A DNA stretch of 64,000 nt from assembly GCA_964007475.1 (NCBI GenBank), contig OZ023273.1:143937308-144001307 (forward strand), given 5' to 3'. Below, in pieces: positions 23,901-31,745 of the stretch. A model generated the notes under the pieces. It searched no databases and had not been told where the DNA came from. It worked only from the letters and a program-made list of their open reading frames with translations. This stretch comes from Hybos culiciformis. Taxonomy: Eukaryota > Arthropoda > Insecta > Diptera > Hybotidae. The stretch's first letter is position 1. Each line of letters starts with the position of its first letter. Position numbers and translations under genes: made by a program.

Positions 23901-25134
23901 TTTAGTTAATTTAGCATATTTTGCAGTAGTTTCTAGAAGTGAAATGTTAAGCTCATTAGCTGTAGCTGTAACATTTGGTAATGAAATGTTTGGACCAGTA
24001 GCATTTTTAATACCCATTTTTGTGGCCTTATCAACATTTGGTGGAGTTAATGGAATTATATTTACATCAGCTCGTTTATTTGCAACCGGAGCACAAGAAG
24101 GGCATTTACCCTCGTTCTTTTGTCTATTCCATGCTAAGCAACAAACTCCTGTACCATCATTGATATTTTCAGTAAGTTGATATATAAAAAGTTAGAACAT
24201 ATAAATTACGTTAGCGAGACAATCAATTTTTCTGCAAAACATTAACTGAATTAAATCAGATGTTCATTCGGTCGATAATATTATATTATTAATTGGTAAA
24301 ATTGAGATTAAAGTCGCGGTACTTTGTAGCAATTGAAGATGGAATAAAAATAATTAGAACAGAATACCCGGCCTTTAGTTATATCATTGACTAAGAATAC
24401 ATCCTTTCTCAATCAATGGTTATAACAGAATAATAATTAAATACAATTTTATTTTTTCAGTGTTTGATATCGTTGCTGATGCTATTGACAGCTGATGTGT
24501 ATTTATTAATCAACTATTTCAGTCAGGTTTTATGGCTATCGGTTGTGGCAAGTATTGCTGGTCTTCTATGGCTTAGGAAAACAAAGTAACTTAATCTTAT
24601 CAAGACCTCTTTTGAAGAGATTTTGAACAAAAATTTATTAATTAACTTGTTATTTTATAGGCCCGACTTACCTCGCCCAATTAAAGTGAATATTGCTTTA
24701 CCGATTATTTTTATCATTTGTTGTGCAGTTTTGGTTTTCCTACCTTGCATTGAAGATCCATCAAATTTATTGATTGGCTGTGGAATCACACTTGCCGGTA
24801 TACCAGTTTATTAGTAAGTGAAATTGAAGCTTTAAACTTTTCGCATTAAAAATTCTAAGCATACATTGTATCCTGAGTATAAAAATCTTTCCTATCAAAA
24901 CCAGTACCTTCAAAGTATAAATCTTACTTTCATCACGGCTTTCTAGCATTTTTTTTTTCCAGAACCAAATTCATATGAAATGTATTAACAAGTTTACTTA
25001 ATATTTTTAATTTTAGCGCTGGCATTAAATGGAGAAACAAACCAAAACTTTTGGGTAAAATTTCGAAAGGAGTGGAAGAATTTTGCCAAATATTTTTCAA
25101 TGCAGTTTTTATTGAATCATCACACATTTCTTAA
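5908..25134 (+). CDS. SLC7-family light-chain amino-acid transporter (y+LAT/LAT type)
   Basis: Membrane amino-acid exchanger of the LAT/y+LAT family (APC superfamily), 504 aa, 12 expected membrane helices. Exons: 5908-6134, 7401-7596, 8691-9061, 23847-24171, 24461-24585, 24661-24813, 25017-25134. All borders are GT/AG and phases close to a single frame ending in TAA. The ATG at 5908 is the first in frame and gives a hydrophilic 40-residue cytosolic N-terminus. Diagnostic segments are the helix-1 substrate motif GSGIF (residues 61-65), [23 protein letters not shown] and the NLPRAI loop. The conserved Cys that forms the disulfide with the 4F2hc/CD98 heavy chain is present (C160, in FFEDCTPP), so a heterodimer at the plasma membrane is expected by family knowledge. 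Intron 3 is 14.8 kb because of transposons. Subfamily (LAT versus y+LAT) is inferred from insect homologues recalled, not from a search. Confidence 0.93.
6135..7400 (+). other. Intron 1 of the amino-acid transporter
   Basis: Donor GTAAGT at 6135 and acceptor TTTCAG ending at 7400. The interior is AT-rich with no second ORF or clear repeat. The intron interrupts a Glu codon in the first helix/loop region (phase 2). Confidence 0.85.
8007..8157. mobile_element. MITE-like hairpin in transporter intron 2 (TTA target duplication)
   Basis: A 151-bp inverted-repeat element. Its ends AGGTGAAAACACAATT... mirror each other perfectly for 24 bp, and the match continues imperfectly through GACGAC-rich arms. 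It is flanked by direct TTA repeats (8004-8006 and 8158-8160). No ORF. A 3-bp TTA/TWA duplication with terminal inverted repeats fits a non-autonomous PIF/Harbinger-type element, but that class call is an inference. The G/C-rich arms stand out sharply from the intron around them. Confidence 0.75.
10366..10418. repeat. Short tandem duplication before the tRNA-like head
   Basis: The block TTTTTCTGAGAATCG...GTCATCA occurs twice in direct succession, the second copy with two extra bases. It sits just before the A-rich tract that leads into the tRNA-like sequence at 10441. No function is evident. Confidence 0.6.
10441..10512 (-). repeat. tRNA-like sequence (degenerate, head of repeat copy 1)
   Basis: On the minus strand this reads like a tRNA. 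An A box TGGCTTAGTGG (plus-strand 10494-10504) matches the pol III consensus fully, and a B box GGTTCGAACC (around 10449-10459) has canonical spacing. The T-stem and acceptor stem do not pair beyond a few bases and no CCA-competent end is visible, so a working tRNA is unlikely. It resembles a tRNA-derived SINE head. It points away from the internal 260-bp segment and is paired with an opposed tRNA-like sequence at 10774-10848. Confidence 0.7.
10494..11835. repeat. Direct repeat unit, copy 1 (about 1.34 kb)
   Basis: Near-identical to 12093-13430, offset 1599 bp at the left end and 1594 bp at the right, with only a handful of substitutions and one small deletion. The unit begins inside the minus-strand tRNA-like head and ends in an A-run after ATATGC. 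It contains the plus-strand tRNA-like sequence at 10774-10848 and no coding frame. High identity means a recent duplication or two insertions of one family. The sequence beyond the A-run differs between copies, which favours a mobile unit over a simple tandem duplication. Confidence 0.88.
10774..10848 (+). repeat. tRNA-like sequence followed by T-run (copy 1, inner head)
   Basis: Plus-strand tRNA-like body with TGGCTTAGTA (A-box-like) at 10781, B box GGTTCGATTCC at 10829-10839, and a run of about 12 T immediately after, which would act as a pol III terminator. An insertion lengthens the D-loop region. Stems are degenerate. Its sequence matches the inverted head at 10441-10512 over most of its length, so the two form terminal inverted repeats of roughly 70 bp. 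Confidence 0.7.
12041..12110 (-). repeat. tRNA-like sequence (head of repeat copy 2)
   Basis: Minus-strand tRNA-like sequence with the same A box TGGCTTAGTGG and a B box GGTTCGATTCC. It is the least degenerate of the set in the anticodon-arm region but differs clearly from the copy-1 head, although the sequence just inside the A box onward is identical between copies. The repeat identity therefore begins within the tRNA-like head. Confidence 0.7.
12093..13430. repeat. Direct repeat unit, copy 2
   Basis: Second copy of the 1.34-kb unit at 10494-11835. It differs by scattered single bases (for example in GGAACTTATT and TCTAGATTAT) and a short deletion in the run after TTAAAATAAA. It includes the second inner tRNA-like sequence at 12373-12447. 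It ends at an A-run that merges into the foldback element at 13419. Confidence 0.88.
12373..12447 (+). repeat. tRNA-like sequence followed by T-run (copy 2, inner head)
   Basis: Identical in structure to 10774-10848: A-box-like TGGCTTAGTA, B box GGTTCGATTCC, then a T-run. It opposes the minus-strand head at 12041-12110. Confidence 0.7.
13419..13680. mobile_element. Foldback (inverted-repeat) element with A14/T16 ends
   Basis: The left arm (13419-13532) and right arm (13579-13680) are reverse complements over about 100 bp. They share CACGAAGCAGTCATAGAACT, the AGTTTATACTTAA block and the ACAGTGGCTACAAAT block. The left arm carries a small extra duplication (ACTATGAA). The outermost bases are an A-run on the left and a T-run on the right. 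No ORF. It abuts the first retrotransposon, so it is either an independent foldback/MITE or part of that element's 5' UTR. No clear target-site duplication was found. Confidence 0.75.
13784..14845 (+). CDS. Retrotransposon 1 ORF1 protein (PHD-type zinc finger, coiled coil, nucleic-acid-binding C-terminus)
   Basis: 353 aa from the ATG at 13784; an upstream in-frame TTG is not needed. The N-terminal C4HC3 zinc finger has ligands C7, C10, C23, C26, H31, C34, C55 and C58, spaced as in PHD fingers. Residues about 70-205 are Lys/Glu/Asn-rich with heptad-like spacing, a likely coiled coil for trimerisation. The C-terminal part (LSGIPINI... [16 protein letters not shown]... [10 protein letters not shown]) resembles the FP25K/RRM-like domain found in many insect ORF1 proteins. 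It is expected to coat the element RNA in the ribonucleoprotein. There are no stops or frameshifts. The family assignment is by pattern recognition only. Confidence 0.82.
   Translation: MASKNKCPDCAALVDVDTGGIKCDKCGFWYHKSCSKVDDELYKQIEIDDKIEWFCVACEMDNSSSGVSTNTASMMVKDISSAIESMRATMNSNLGDLNKSLISLDTKITDITHRMTEFSIKFENIDKTFFNIHEDINNFKDEINNKNILFCDEINGRIELMNEKQKENEVSVFQEEIVKIKEENVEMKRCFHNMRMNYENLQVSLRRNDIVLSGIPINIKDLSELVVNIGIALGIGIIPGDLSKCTWDGPRKMKIYVTFVNTQKRDDVMRSYFKNKNLIFSKIIPDSNVHSRVYLNDNLSNELYNMKKDCMGLVKCNKISGYKIRNNVVMITKLDGSVIKCWNKGNLLEQNWN
15211..15585 (+). CDS. Small hydrophobic ORF between ORF1 and ORF2 of retrotransposon 1 (uncertain)
   Basis: 124 aa from the ATG at 15211. The first 30 residues are charged ([11 protein letters not shown]) and the rest is a chain of three or four Phe/Leu/Ile-rich stretches that would be membrane segments if translated. 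Its stop (TAA, 15583-15585) overlaps the ORF2 start codon region (ATG 15575), an arrangement used by some non-LTR elements for termination-reinitiation. Against it, the plus strand here is extremely T-rich, and T-rich DNA yields Phe/Leu-rich open frames by chance. I regard real coding as possible but unproven. Confidence 0.3.
   Translation: MISKVRKIEEYIKNCILNLEWIKTEPKCLFFVYLNFMLVFFPCIIFKCIIFKFVLLLLMIYYFFIRLVILFYLFIFYLLFYFRFYGYCILLLIIAFTVVKGLYFFHFDNNFIGSTSSLGFAYDH
15575..18412 (+). CDS. Retrotransposon 1 ORF2 polyprotein (AP endonuclease + reverse transcriptase)
   Basis: 945 aa from the ATG at 15575; an in-frame TTG at 15530 lengthens the frame but is not a normal start. The N-terminal endonuclease/exonuclease/phosphatase domain shows [27 protein letters not shown] (16082-16093) and LLDFFIVND. 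The final catalytic His box reads SKHALI rather than the usual SDHxxI. The reverse transcriptase follows: [24 protein letters not shown] and the catalytic FADD (17600-17611), then KTQVISF and the thumb/C-terminal region. The frame is fully open. It nicks target DNA and copies the element RNA by target-primed reverse transcription, by family knowledge. Confidence 0.92.
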   Translation: MITNNQIGNGSTNSAFLRRCLGKKSKFLNVGHLNCQSLAPSSKSIKNYELKSLLFSGELGVLGVTESWLKSYHTNKSVEIPGYKIFRNDRPNIRGGGVALFVSDRFKCKIIEKSDFELNCPEYMFVKVSGNEFSALIGVIYIPDKTIPLTKLNNVLEQICVSHENIIMMGDFNKNLLNVGTKKLTEDFFRNYSLELVHNDSPTHFDTHHQSESLLDFFIVNDLCDVKYVNKMWVPSISKHALIFVSLDFRVPQLAQTFSFRDYNGIDIVALVEYASSLDFSMLYMTNNVNLQLDIIDNTIKNLFERFVPLKTIRIKNSKLFFETNVIKEAKNLRDLSFKAYIDNKNDDRWKIFCKYRNRVTKLIRKEKYKEGLKKFTGKETTKELWNKISSIGVCKENGNMDSFMNGCILNKFFASAQSGSVTARTDTNLEENSDALSFRSIDTDELGCAFKSIKSNAAGVDGISIKFLRIIYPIFEQYFLKLFNTIIMTSTFPCAWKVARVIPIPKVKNAVSPSDFRPISISPTLSKVFEKILKLQICKMPKVINGIISTQSAYREGYSTTTAVLDLTEAIRLNMDKRSVSILLLLDFSKAFDSINHSKLCFKLKKNFSFSNSSCNLIYSYLTHRYQYVSVDNVVSDLLPLCRGIPQGSILGPWLFILFINDLPSILSHPLTHIFADDVQLLYSTPLKSQAECVHQINEDLKNISVWATENELRLNPDKTQVISFFNRKVSDELDIVYLQGKRIQYMAKVKSLGFVLDECLTWEDHINTVISKVIFTLRKLYGLNHYLPLSIKKLLVNALIKPFFLYGCELYCGTAAYRIERLKVCFNSSLRFCYGLNGFARNLNEIACLLLGTNFLDYLKIRNLLLLYKIVANRSPQYLFNRLIFSSQPRYPLNLNMLQHSHRIMDFSFFNRNIRNWNMLNFKEEVSVKIFLNKLKVFFSDGP
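18937..18963 (+). repeat. AATA-repeat tail of retrotransposon 1
   Basis: About six to seven AATA units directly after TCATATG, marking the 3' end of the element. The flanking DNA returns to ordinary AT-rich intron. Confidence 0.85.
18964..19918. other. AT-rich intron DNA between the two retrotransposons
   Basis: No ORF, repeat or exon recognised. Composition matches the surrounding intron rather than either element. Confidence 0.6.
19919..22782 (+). pseudogene. Retrotransposon 2 ORF2 fragment (endonuclease + reverse transcriptase), truncated and frameshifted
   Basis: The frame opens at 19919 after a TGA with no ATG nearby; the first Met-like start in the frame is a TTG at 19949. Endonuclease motifs [24 protein letters not shown] and QLDLVFS are visible. 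The last His box reads VHHPPI in place of SDHxPI. Reverse transcriptase motifs are [24 protein letters not shown] and the catalytic YADD (21944-21955), followed by VKDLGV and a C-terminal domain. The main frame stops at 22594, and homologous C-terminal sequence continues in another frame to 22782. This indicates a single-base loss in an A-run near 22557. The copy cannot be autonomous. Confidence 0.85.
19922..23074 (+). mobile_element. Non-LTR retrotransposon 2, 5'-truncated, with AATA-repeat tail
   Basis: Only ORF2 and the 3' UTR remain; composition changes abruptly from AT-rich intron to coding-like sequence near 19920. The first endonuclease motif is missing, so truncation falls inside the endonuclease N-terminus, the usual result of incomplete reverse transcription. 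The 3' UTR (22783-23048) ends in an AATA-repeat tail at 23049-23074, closely like retrotransposon 1, although the coding sequences are clearly different. It is in sense orientation to the host gene. No target-site duplication could be assigned with confidence. Confidence 0.83.
23049..23074 (+). repeat. AATA-repeat tail of retrotransposon 2
   Basis: Six AATA-type units after GAGTTG close the element. Both retrotransposons in this intron share this tail type. Confidence 0.85.
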
Positions 25135-25441
25135 GAAAATACCATTTCTTTTCTTAAATTTCAAATTTTCTTGGACCAAAAAGCCACCAATTTGGCGGAA
25201 ATTTAATGTTTTTATATAAAGCTTTTTAAGTATTTTTTTTTAAATTTTAAAGTGAATTAAAAACTTGTATATGTATGTATTTATTTTATATATAAAATAG
25301 AAATAAGAAACTTTATTTGATGATATTATATCAAATTAAATATATTATGTAAGGAAGCTAAATCATCACAGTATTAGGGAAATTTTTTTAAACTTAAAAA
25401 AATACGTATTTACATATATTTTTATATCTGTGCATTTGAAA

Positions 25442-25447
25442 AATAAA
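25442..25447 (+). terminator. Candidate poly(A) signal of the transporter
   Basis: AATAAA about 310 nt after the stop codon. Another AATAAA lies at 25789-25794, so alternative 3' ends are possible. Confidence 0.45.
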
Positions 25448-26922
25448 AACAAGAACATAGAACATAGTGTAAGTATTAGATGGAATTAGAGCCAAGAAAA
25501 AAAATGTGATATCGAAAAAATGTAATTTCTGAAAACCTAAAATTTTAAAGAAAAATTTTGAATTTTAGACATGATTTTGTTCTGACTCTAATACAACATG
25601 CGTGTAAATCCATAGGAAAATTTAGGATGTTTAAATGTTTTGTTCAAAATTGTAACAAAAATATACTACTAATTTTGTAATTTTTAGAAAAAATGCTATT
25701 GCATTTTTAATATTTGTATGTATAATATTTGTATAATATTATTTATATTATTAAAAATGACAAACATTTTTAAAGACATTAATTACTTAATAAAATTTAC
25801 AATATTTTGTATTTATTTTAATTTGCTATATATGTATATCTATATTTACTTAAATTTTAGAAATAAATGAAAACTAAGAAATAAATGTAATAATTGAAAA
25901 TGATTTTTTTGTTTTTTTTTTCAATGGATAGTATTTTTAAGACGAAATGCTAAGGGTTTTTTTTGAATTGAAACTAGAACGAAATCAAAACCTGTACAGA
26001 AAAAAAAGGAAGACATTATTGAACTTTATGCTACAAAATATGATGTATGGAATTATTATATACAAAAATTTCACTATTCTCTTAAGCTTTGTTTCACCTG
26101 AGTAATTGAGACGGAAACAACATCTCATTGTTCAACAATAAAAATATAAAATCAACCTAATCATTACAAAAAAGTAATTAAACATTAATTTACTTCAATT
26201 TCAACATCTATATATAGTCACTCTTTTTTAGATATAATTAATATTAATTATTTTTTTAACCTAAAAACTACATTTTTAAAATTTTTTAAATAGGAAATTT
26301 GAAAATTGTATAGCTTCATGAAAATGTAATTGTTAATTTTCAAATTTTGTTTTTGTATTGGATCTGTTAATATGACATTTTATTATACAGGATGTAGTAG
26401 TTAAGTTTAATTCTGCTTCATTCATTCATATTAACTGTCTTTTCCGGCTTTCGTAACAACAGTAACATTAAGGGTTTTTTTTTTTGAAACTCTGCAATAT
26501 CAGGACGAATAATAATGATTTTGAAAAATAGCTTTTTAACTTAATTAGCGCTTGATCCAAGGACGGGTTAAAATATCGCGAAAATCATCCTATTTAAATA
26601 ATGCCAAATAAATAAAACAAAAATTGAAAATATTTTGATTTTACCAATACAATTTGATTAAGAATAATTAAGCGCGATCAGTCATTATTAGTCGAATTAT
26701 TATATTATATGAATTCAATTATAACAACTAAATAAGTCCATAAGTTTAACAAATCAAACATAAAATTTTTTTGTTTGTTATTAAGTGCTTATATAATTTA
26801 ATTTAGTACTCACTTCAAAACACATTATATGTAAATAAAGAAAAACATTTTGTATTTTTTTAAGAAGAAGAAATATGAGAAAATGCGCATGTATAAAATA
26901 AACAACAAATAATAGTAGATTA

Positions 26923-27101
26923 TTGAATATGTAAACTAAATTTGTTATTAATTAAGAGTTCTGTATACACAAAAATACATTGACACGAGTCAATACTTAT
27001 ATCACGAGACCGAAGGTCGAGTGATATAAATTGACAAGTGTCAATGTATTTTTGTGTAAATACAGAACGAGTTGTATAACAAATTTTGTTTACATATCCA
27101 A
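26923..27101. mobile_element. Tc1/mariner-like MITE (TA target duplication)
   Basis: A 179-bp hairpin whose ends TTGAATATGTAAAC and GTTTACATATCCAA are inverted repeats. It is flanked by TA on both sides (26921-26922 and 27102-27103). The arms match for about 80 bp, including TACACAAAAATACATTGAC, with a short loop around GAGACCGAAGGTCGAG. No transposase frame; an 80-codon open frame on the minus strand is a by-product of the palindrome. Confidence 0.8.
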
Positions 27102-27253
27102 TATACTGTTTTAATGCGTAGGGGAGAGGTAGTTGCAAAGAGAGAATATTTTTTCTTCTCATTTTTTCTCTTTTTTTTTTTGTATTTGGCTGTATTGAAA
27201 TATTGTGAGAGATATTATGTTTGTTTAGGTATTACGTAATATTCAATACGAAA

Positions 27254-27361
27254 CATCTAAATGATTTCATTATTTACGCAGATGCATCTAAATTTTTTCA
27301 TTATATACGCTGATGCATCTAAATTTTTTCATTATTTACGCAGTGCATCTAAATGATTGCA
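27254..27361. repeat. Tandem repeat, 31-bp unit, about 3.5 copies
   Basis: Units start at 27254, 27285, 27316 and 27346 with CATCTAAAT, followed by TTTCATTATTTACGC. Copies two and three are closest. It lies 150 bp downstream of the MITE and has no spacer structure, so it is a minisatellite rather than a CRISPR. Confidence 0.85.
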
Positions 27362-28820
27362 TGTGTATTGACGCATATAATACTCCATTTAGTGATCTGA
27401 ATTCTATAGCACTAAATACAACATAACGATCCCCAACGCATTAAAAAACATTAATAAATAAAATTACATATAGTGATTAGCTAGAGTATCCATGCTTAAG
27501 TGAATTTATTTTTACAAAAAAACTTTGAAAATAATTCCCTGAATGTAGGTTGCCTAAAACACTGTTCGATTTTTTGGTGATACCAGTATTTAATAAATTT
27601 TCTATCAATTTTGGACTAGCTTAAGTTTATTTTTCTTTATTTTCTTTCCAAAGAATTTACATTTTATCTATTATAATAGACATTTTCGATTAGTTTAGAA
27701 CTAAGTTACGTATATAATAAAAGGACATTTTAATAAAAATTACAATATTTCCTGTATACATAGTCCATTACTTATACGTTATTAATAAATTTCATAATTT
27801 TAACTAAAAGTGATTTTCAATTCTTAAGATCTCAATCAAAATGAATCTTTCTAATGAATAATCTCTAATCAACTCAATTTTGTTAAATCTCAAATCACAT
27901 AAACATAAAAAATCACTTATCTCAGAGATTCAAGAAGGTAAATTACATAAATATTATGACAAAATAAACATAATACAAACTTTTCACACATAATATTTTA
28001 TTATTTCCCCTTTTCTTTATATTATTTTTTATATTAAATGAATCTCATTCGACTTATTTAAATTTAAGTGAGCACAGTATCTTTTAAGCTACCGACGGAA
28101 AAAGATCACAAAATAAATATAAAATTATTGTTTAATTTGAATTGGTACTTGATTACGCTCATTATACAATTTTGTTATTTTTTTGTGTTCATAAAGTAAA
28201 AAAAAATAATAATTTTTATTGTTTACGTTTTTCCTGGAAGTAAAATTCATTCAAAATTATAATTATTGTTGAGCTTGTTCAAATAGGTATGAAAATATTA
28301 CTCACGTTAAGTACACACAAAACTCTTCAAAATTATATATACAAAGCTTAGCTTAACAAGAATATAATAAAACATAAATAAAAAATAAAATTCATTTGAT
28401 TAAAAATATAAAAAACATCTTGACTTAGTTTCATGAGTATAAAATTGAATATTAAATAAGATACTTCAAAAGAAAAATGAATATATGCTCATGCTCAGTA
28501 AATGATAAAATGATAACAAAAAAAAATATGGGTTTATTGAAAACTATATTAAAATTAATATCAAGTGGACTTAAAAGATATGCATAAATGCATACATTTT
28601 GATTTATAAATAAAAAAAAAAAAAATAGTCTAAATAAAATTTAATAAAAAATTTTGAATTTTATTTTATTCTAGAAAAATTTATCAAGATTTTTTAATTA
28701 ACTAAAACTAAACTATAATCGAATTTAATTGAGTATTATCAATTGATTTCTTGTCCTTCAGATACTCTATGTTCAACTATTTGCCATGTATTATTAAATA
28801 ACCAGACGACAAATCAACGA

Positions 28821-28907
28821 GTTTGAAATGTCCTAAAAATGTTGAGAAAAAGAGACTGTTTTTTTTAATAATCTCTATTTTTCTCAACCTTTTTGAGGCA
28901 CTTCAAA
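28821..28907. repeat. Imperfect hairpin, about 35-bp arms with a short loop
   Basis: GTTTGAAATGTCCTAAAAAT... (28821-28855) pairs with ...TTTTTGAGGCACTTCAAAAT (28871-28907) with a few mismatches and a T-rich loop of about 15 nt. Size and shape would suit either a small MITE or a pre-miRNA-like transcript. No target duplication is clear. Confidence 0.6.
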
Positions 28908-31745
28908 ATCTGATCTGGAAAAAATAAAAATAATTAAATGATTTCGTTACAGTAGTAATAAGGATGGTGTTTTCTTGTTTTCTTGTTAAGAGAACTTTAA
29001 AACTAAATATTCCTGGAATGAATATTATAAGAAAATAATGCCATATTTATATGTCCACTTGCCAATTAATCATAATAAAAATAATGTAGTAAAATTTTGA
29101 AAGCATAAAAAAATTTCTACGAAAGTGAAAATAGATTAGAAAAAAATTAAATTTGTCTTGATGCTTGTACATTTGAACTTAATTTCTTAAAAATAAATTT
29201 ATTTCAAAAACTAATTAAAGAAAATTTATATCAGTTGAATAAGTATAATGATTATTAAATTTTAATAATTCTTCTTATTCTACAGATAAAAGTGACAGAT
29301 AAAGTTTCGAACAATTGATTACTCTTGCGTTTACATTACTTTTAATATGTAAAACATTAAATATCTGAAACAAGATTATTAAAATCACTTTTTAGATTTC
29401 AAGATTCTGTTAAAGACACTGTAAATAAAATATTGAAATGTAAAAAAGATTATATTGATTATATAGAGTCACTGACATTTAACCCATTGAAATATCTATA
29501 CCTATATATTATGTATGAATGTATATCAAAAAGAACGAAATTAATATCGAATTAAGTTATACAAAATAAAATATACAATATGGAAGAAGAAATCAATAGA
29601 TTAATTTTCACACGGAAAGCTAATTTATTACATTCATTTCGTACATTTAGAATAAAATTCTAACTAGGTTTTGATAAATTTAAAATATTTATCTGATATC
29701 GACATTCAAATCTCAATAAAATAAAAATCCAATTTGAATTTATTTCTATTTTTTTATTTTTAACGAAGATATAATTTATTGTAAAATCCACTTTGGTAAT
29801 TTCTCTATAACTTATACTGGTATGTATTAGAAAACTGAGTTAATTTTAATAATTTTTTTGCAATGTATTTTTTTAGGTGTTTAATTTATTGCGTCCAAAA
29901 GTTAGGCTTTATAAATAACAAAAAAATGTGCAAACAAAGTACATACTTATTTCTTACGTTACGATTGACATAATAAACTTAATAAATTAATATAAAAAAG
30001 TGTATCTGTCGTTAAAAGATAAAATAACCAGACCTAGGCCTGAGTTCAAAAATACAAATTATTCCAAGCATATTTGTTAGCAAGGTTTTGTTATTGTCGT
30101 AATTTGAAAATTTCCCCCTAAATAAAGTAAATTAAAACTTTTGCAAATTTGTTGTTAAGATTTCAAATTAAGATTATGAATTAAAGTTGATATAAAATCT
30201 AAAGATTTTCAAAATTCAACATCTTAGAGCAGCTAGAAGCCAATCTAGTTTAACTTTGATGTTTTCACATAAAATTAAATTCTTTGGTGCTAACTGAAAA
30301 GTAAGAAAATGAATGATAATGCTGAAATAAATTCGTGAAAGTAAAATAAAAGTATTAGAGTTCTTCAATAACATTTTAACGAAATTTATTAGCAAAGCGT
30401 ATAATTTTTAAAGTGTAATTAATTACCTTTTTCATATTAGAATAAAAAATATGTTTTCCTCATTAAAAGATGTAACTGGAGTCTGATATAAAAAATGTAT
30501 TTATTACGCTAAATACCATATTCATATTATGATTCAAAAGTAATTATAAATTATTTTAGGTGTTTCAAAATTATAACGAACGTAAGAACATTACACATTA
30601 GTTTATGTTCGTTAAATTCTAACAGTCCAATTCATCAATGTGTAAGATACATCGAATCAAAATTAGAAAATAACAATTATCCTAAAAAAAACTAAGCAAT
30701 TAAAAGCTTAAAAAATTAATTCATAGATTTTAAGTTATGAGAAATAAAATTCTAATAAAAGGAAATTTTATGCAAAATAGACTATTTTAAAATTAAATAT
30801 GTAATTTTCACAATTATCCATTAGTTCATTTCGAATATTTGAAGGCAATAGACCAGAAATTAACAGAAAATTAAAAAAAGTTTATGAAAATGTATCTAAA
30901 TCAAGTATATTTATTTTTAAACAAAGAATTTTTTTTTTATTTTTAAAATTTAATATGTAGGTACGGTGAAATTTTTATATATTATAGTTATCTACTATAT
31001 TTGATTGATTCCAAATGAAGAACATTAATTAGTTGACGAATAGAACAATTTCACACGTAACTTTTGAGGAAAACTTTCTGACGAGGATTCAAAAATTTGA
31101 TTTTTTTTCGATAAACAAAAAATGCCTCATTTACTAGTTGCACAAAACTTATTAAGCTTAAATATTTTTGATAAAGTTTAGAAATTACGCAGAGCTTTGG
31201 ATATGATTTATGGTCTACAAAGAATTAGTTTTTTTTGGGGATTAACGCCTAAAAGTATATTTTTAAGAAAATATTTAGTAGATATTTATTATTTTAATAA
31301 TTATGATTTTATTATATACATTCTATAATTATATACTACTTATTTTGCATAAATTCTATAAGATTGTTTGTTGTAACAGACACCTTTCTGAGTCTTGAAC
31401 ATTTTATACTTCAATTTAAATTAAGTACATGCAATTTTTGTTTTCTTAAATTAATAATAAAATTATAGAATGATATAGATAGATTTGTTCTGTTTCTAAT
31501 AATGCATCAGATTTGACAAGGCTTAATTATAATTATATACCTAATTGGTATTTTTATGGAGTTCTTTTTTTTTTTTATTTCAGATTATAAAAATCTGCAA
31601 TTATTGAATGCAGTTGGTTTTAAATTTAAAAAAATATTCTTCGATAATTGAATACAATATATTAAAAAAATAAAAAATATTAATGGAATCTCTAAAATAA
31701 CAGAAATAAAATTAATTAAGTTTATTATTGAAAAGAAATTTTAAA

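Larger units (their letters stand above)
25135..31745. other. 6.6-kb AT-rich intergenic region
   Basis: The transporter 3' UTR occupies the first few hundred bases. No exon is supported in the rest. It contains a Tc1/mariner-like MITE (26923-27101), a 31-bp tandem repeat (27254-27361) and a hairpin (28821-28907), listed separately. The final part must include the promoter and 5' UTR of the phosphodiesterase gene starting at 31746, but no TATA or initiator can be assigned in such AT-rich DNA. Confidence 0.6.

Noticed and set aside
27254..27361. CRISPR-like array
   Set aside because: The repeat units are contiguous with no unique spacers, and the DNA is eukaryotic.
31728..31745. Earlier in-frame start for PI-PLC X copy 1
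   Set aside because: The upstream codon is TTG. The ATG at 31746 gives a clean signal peptide.
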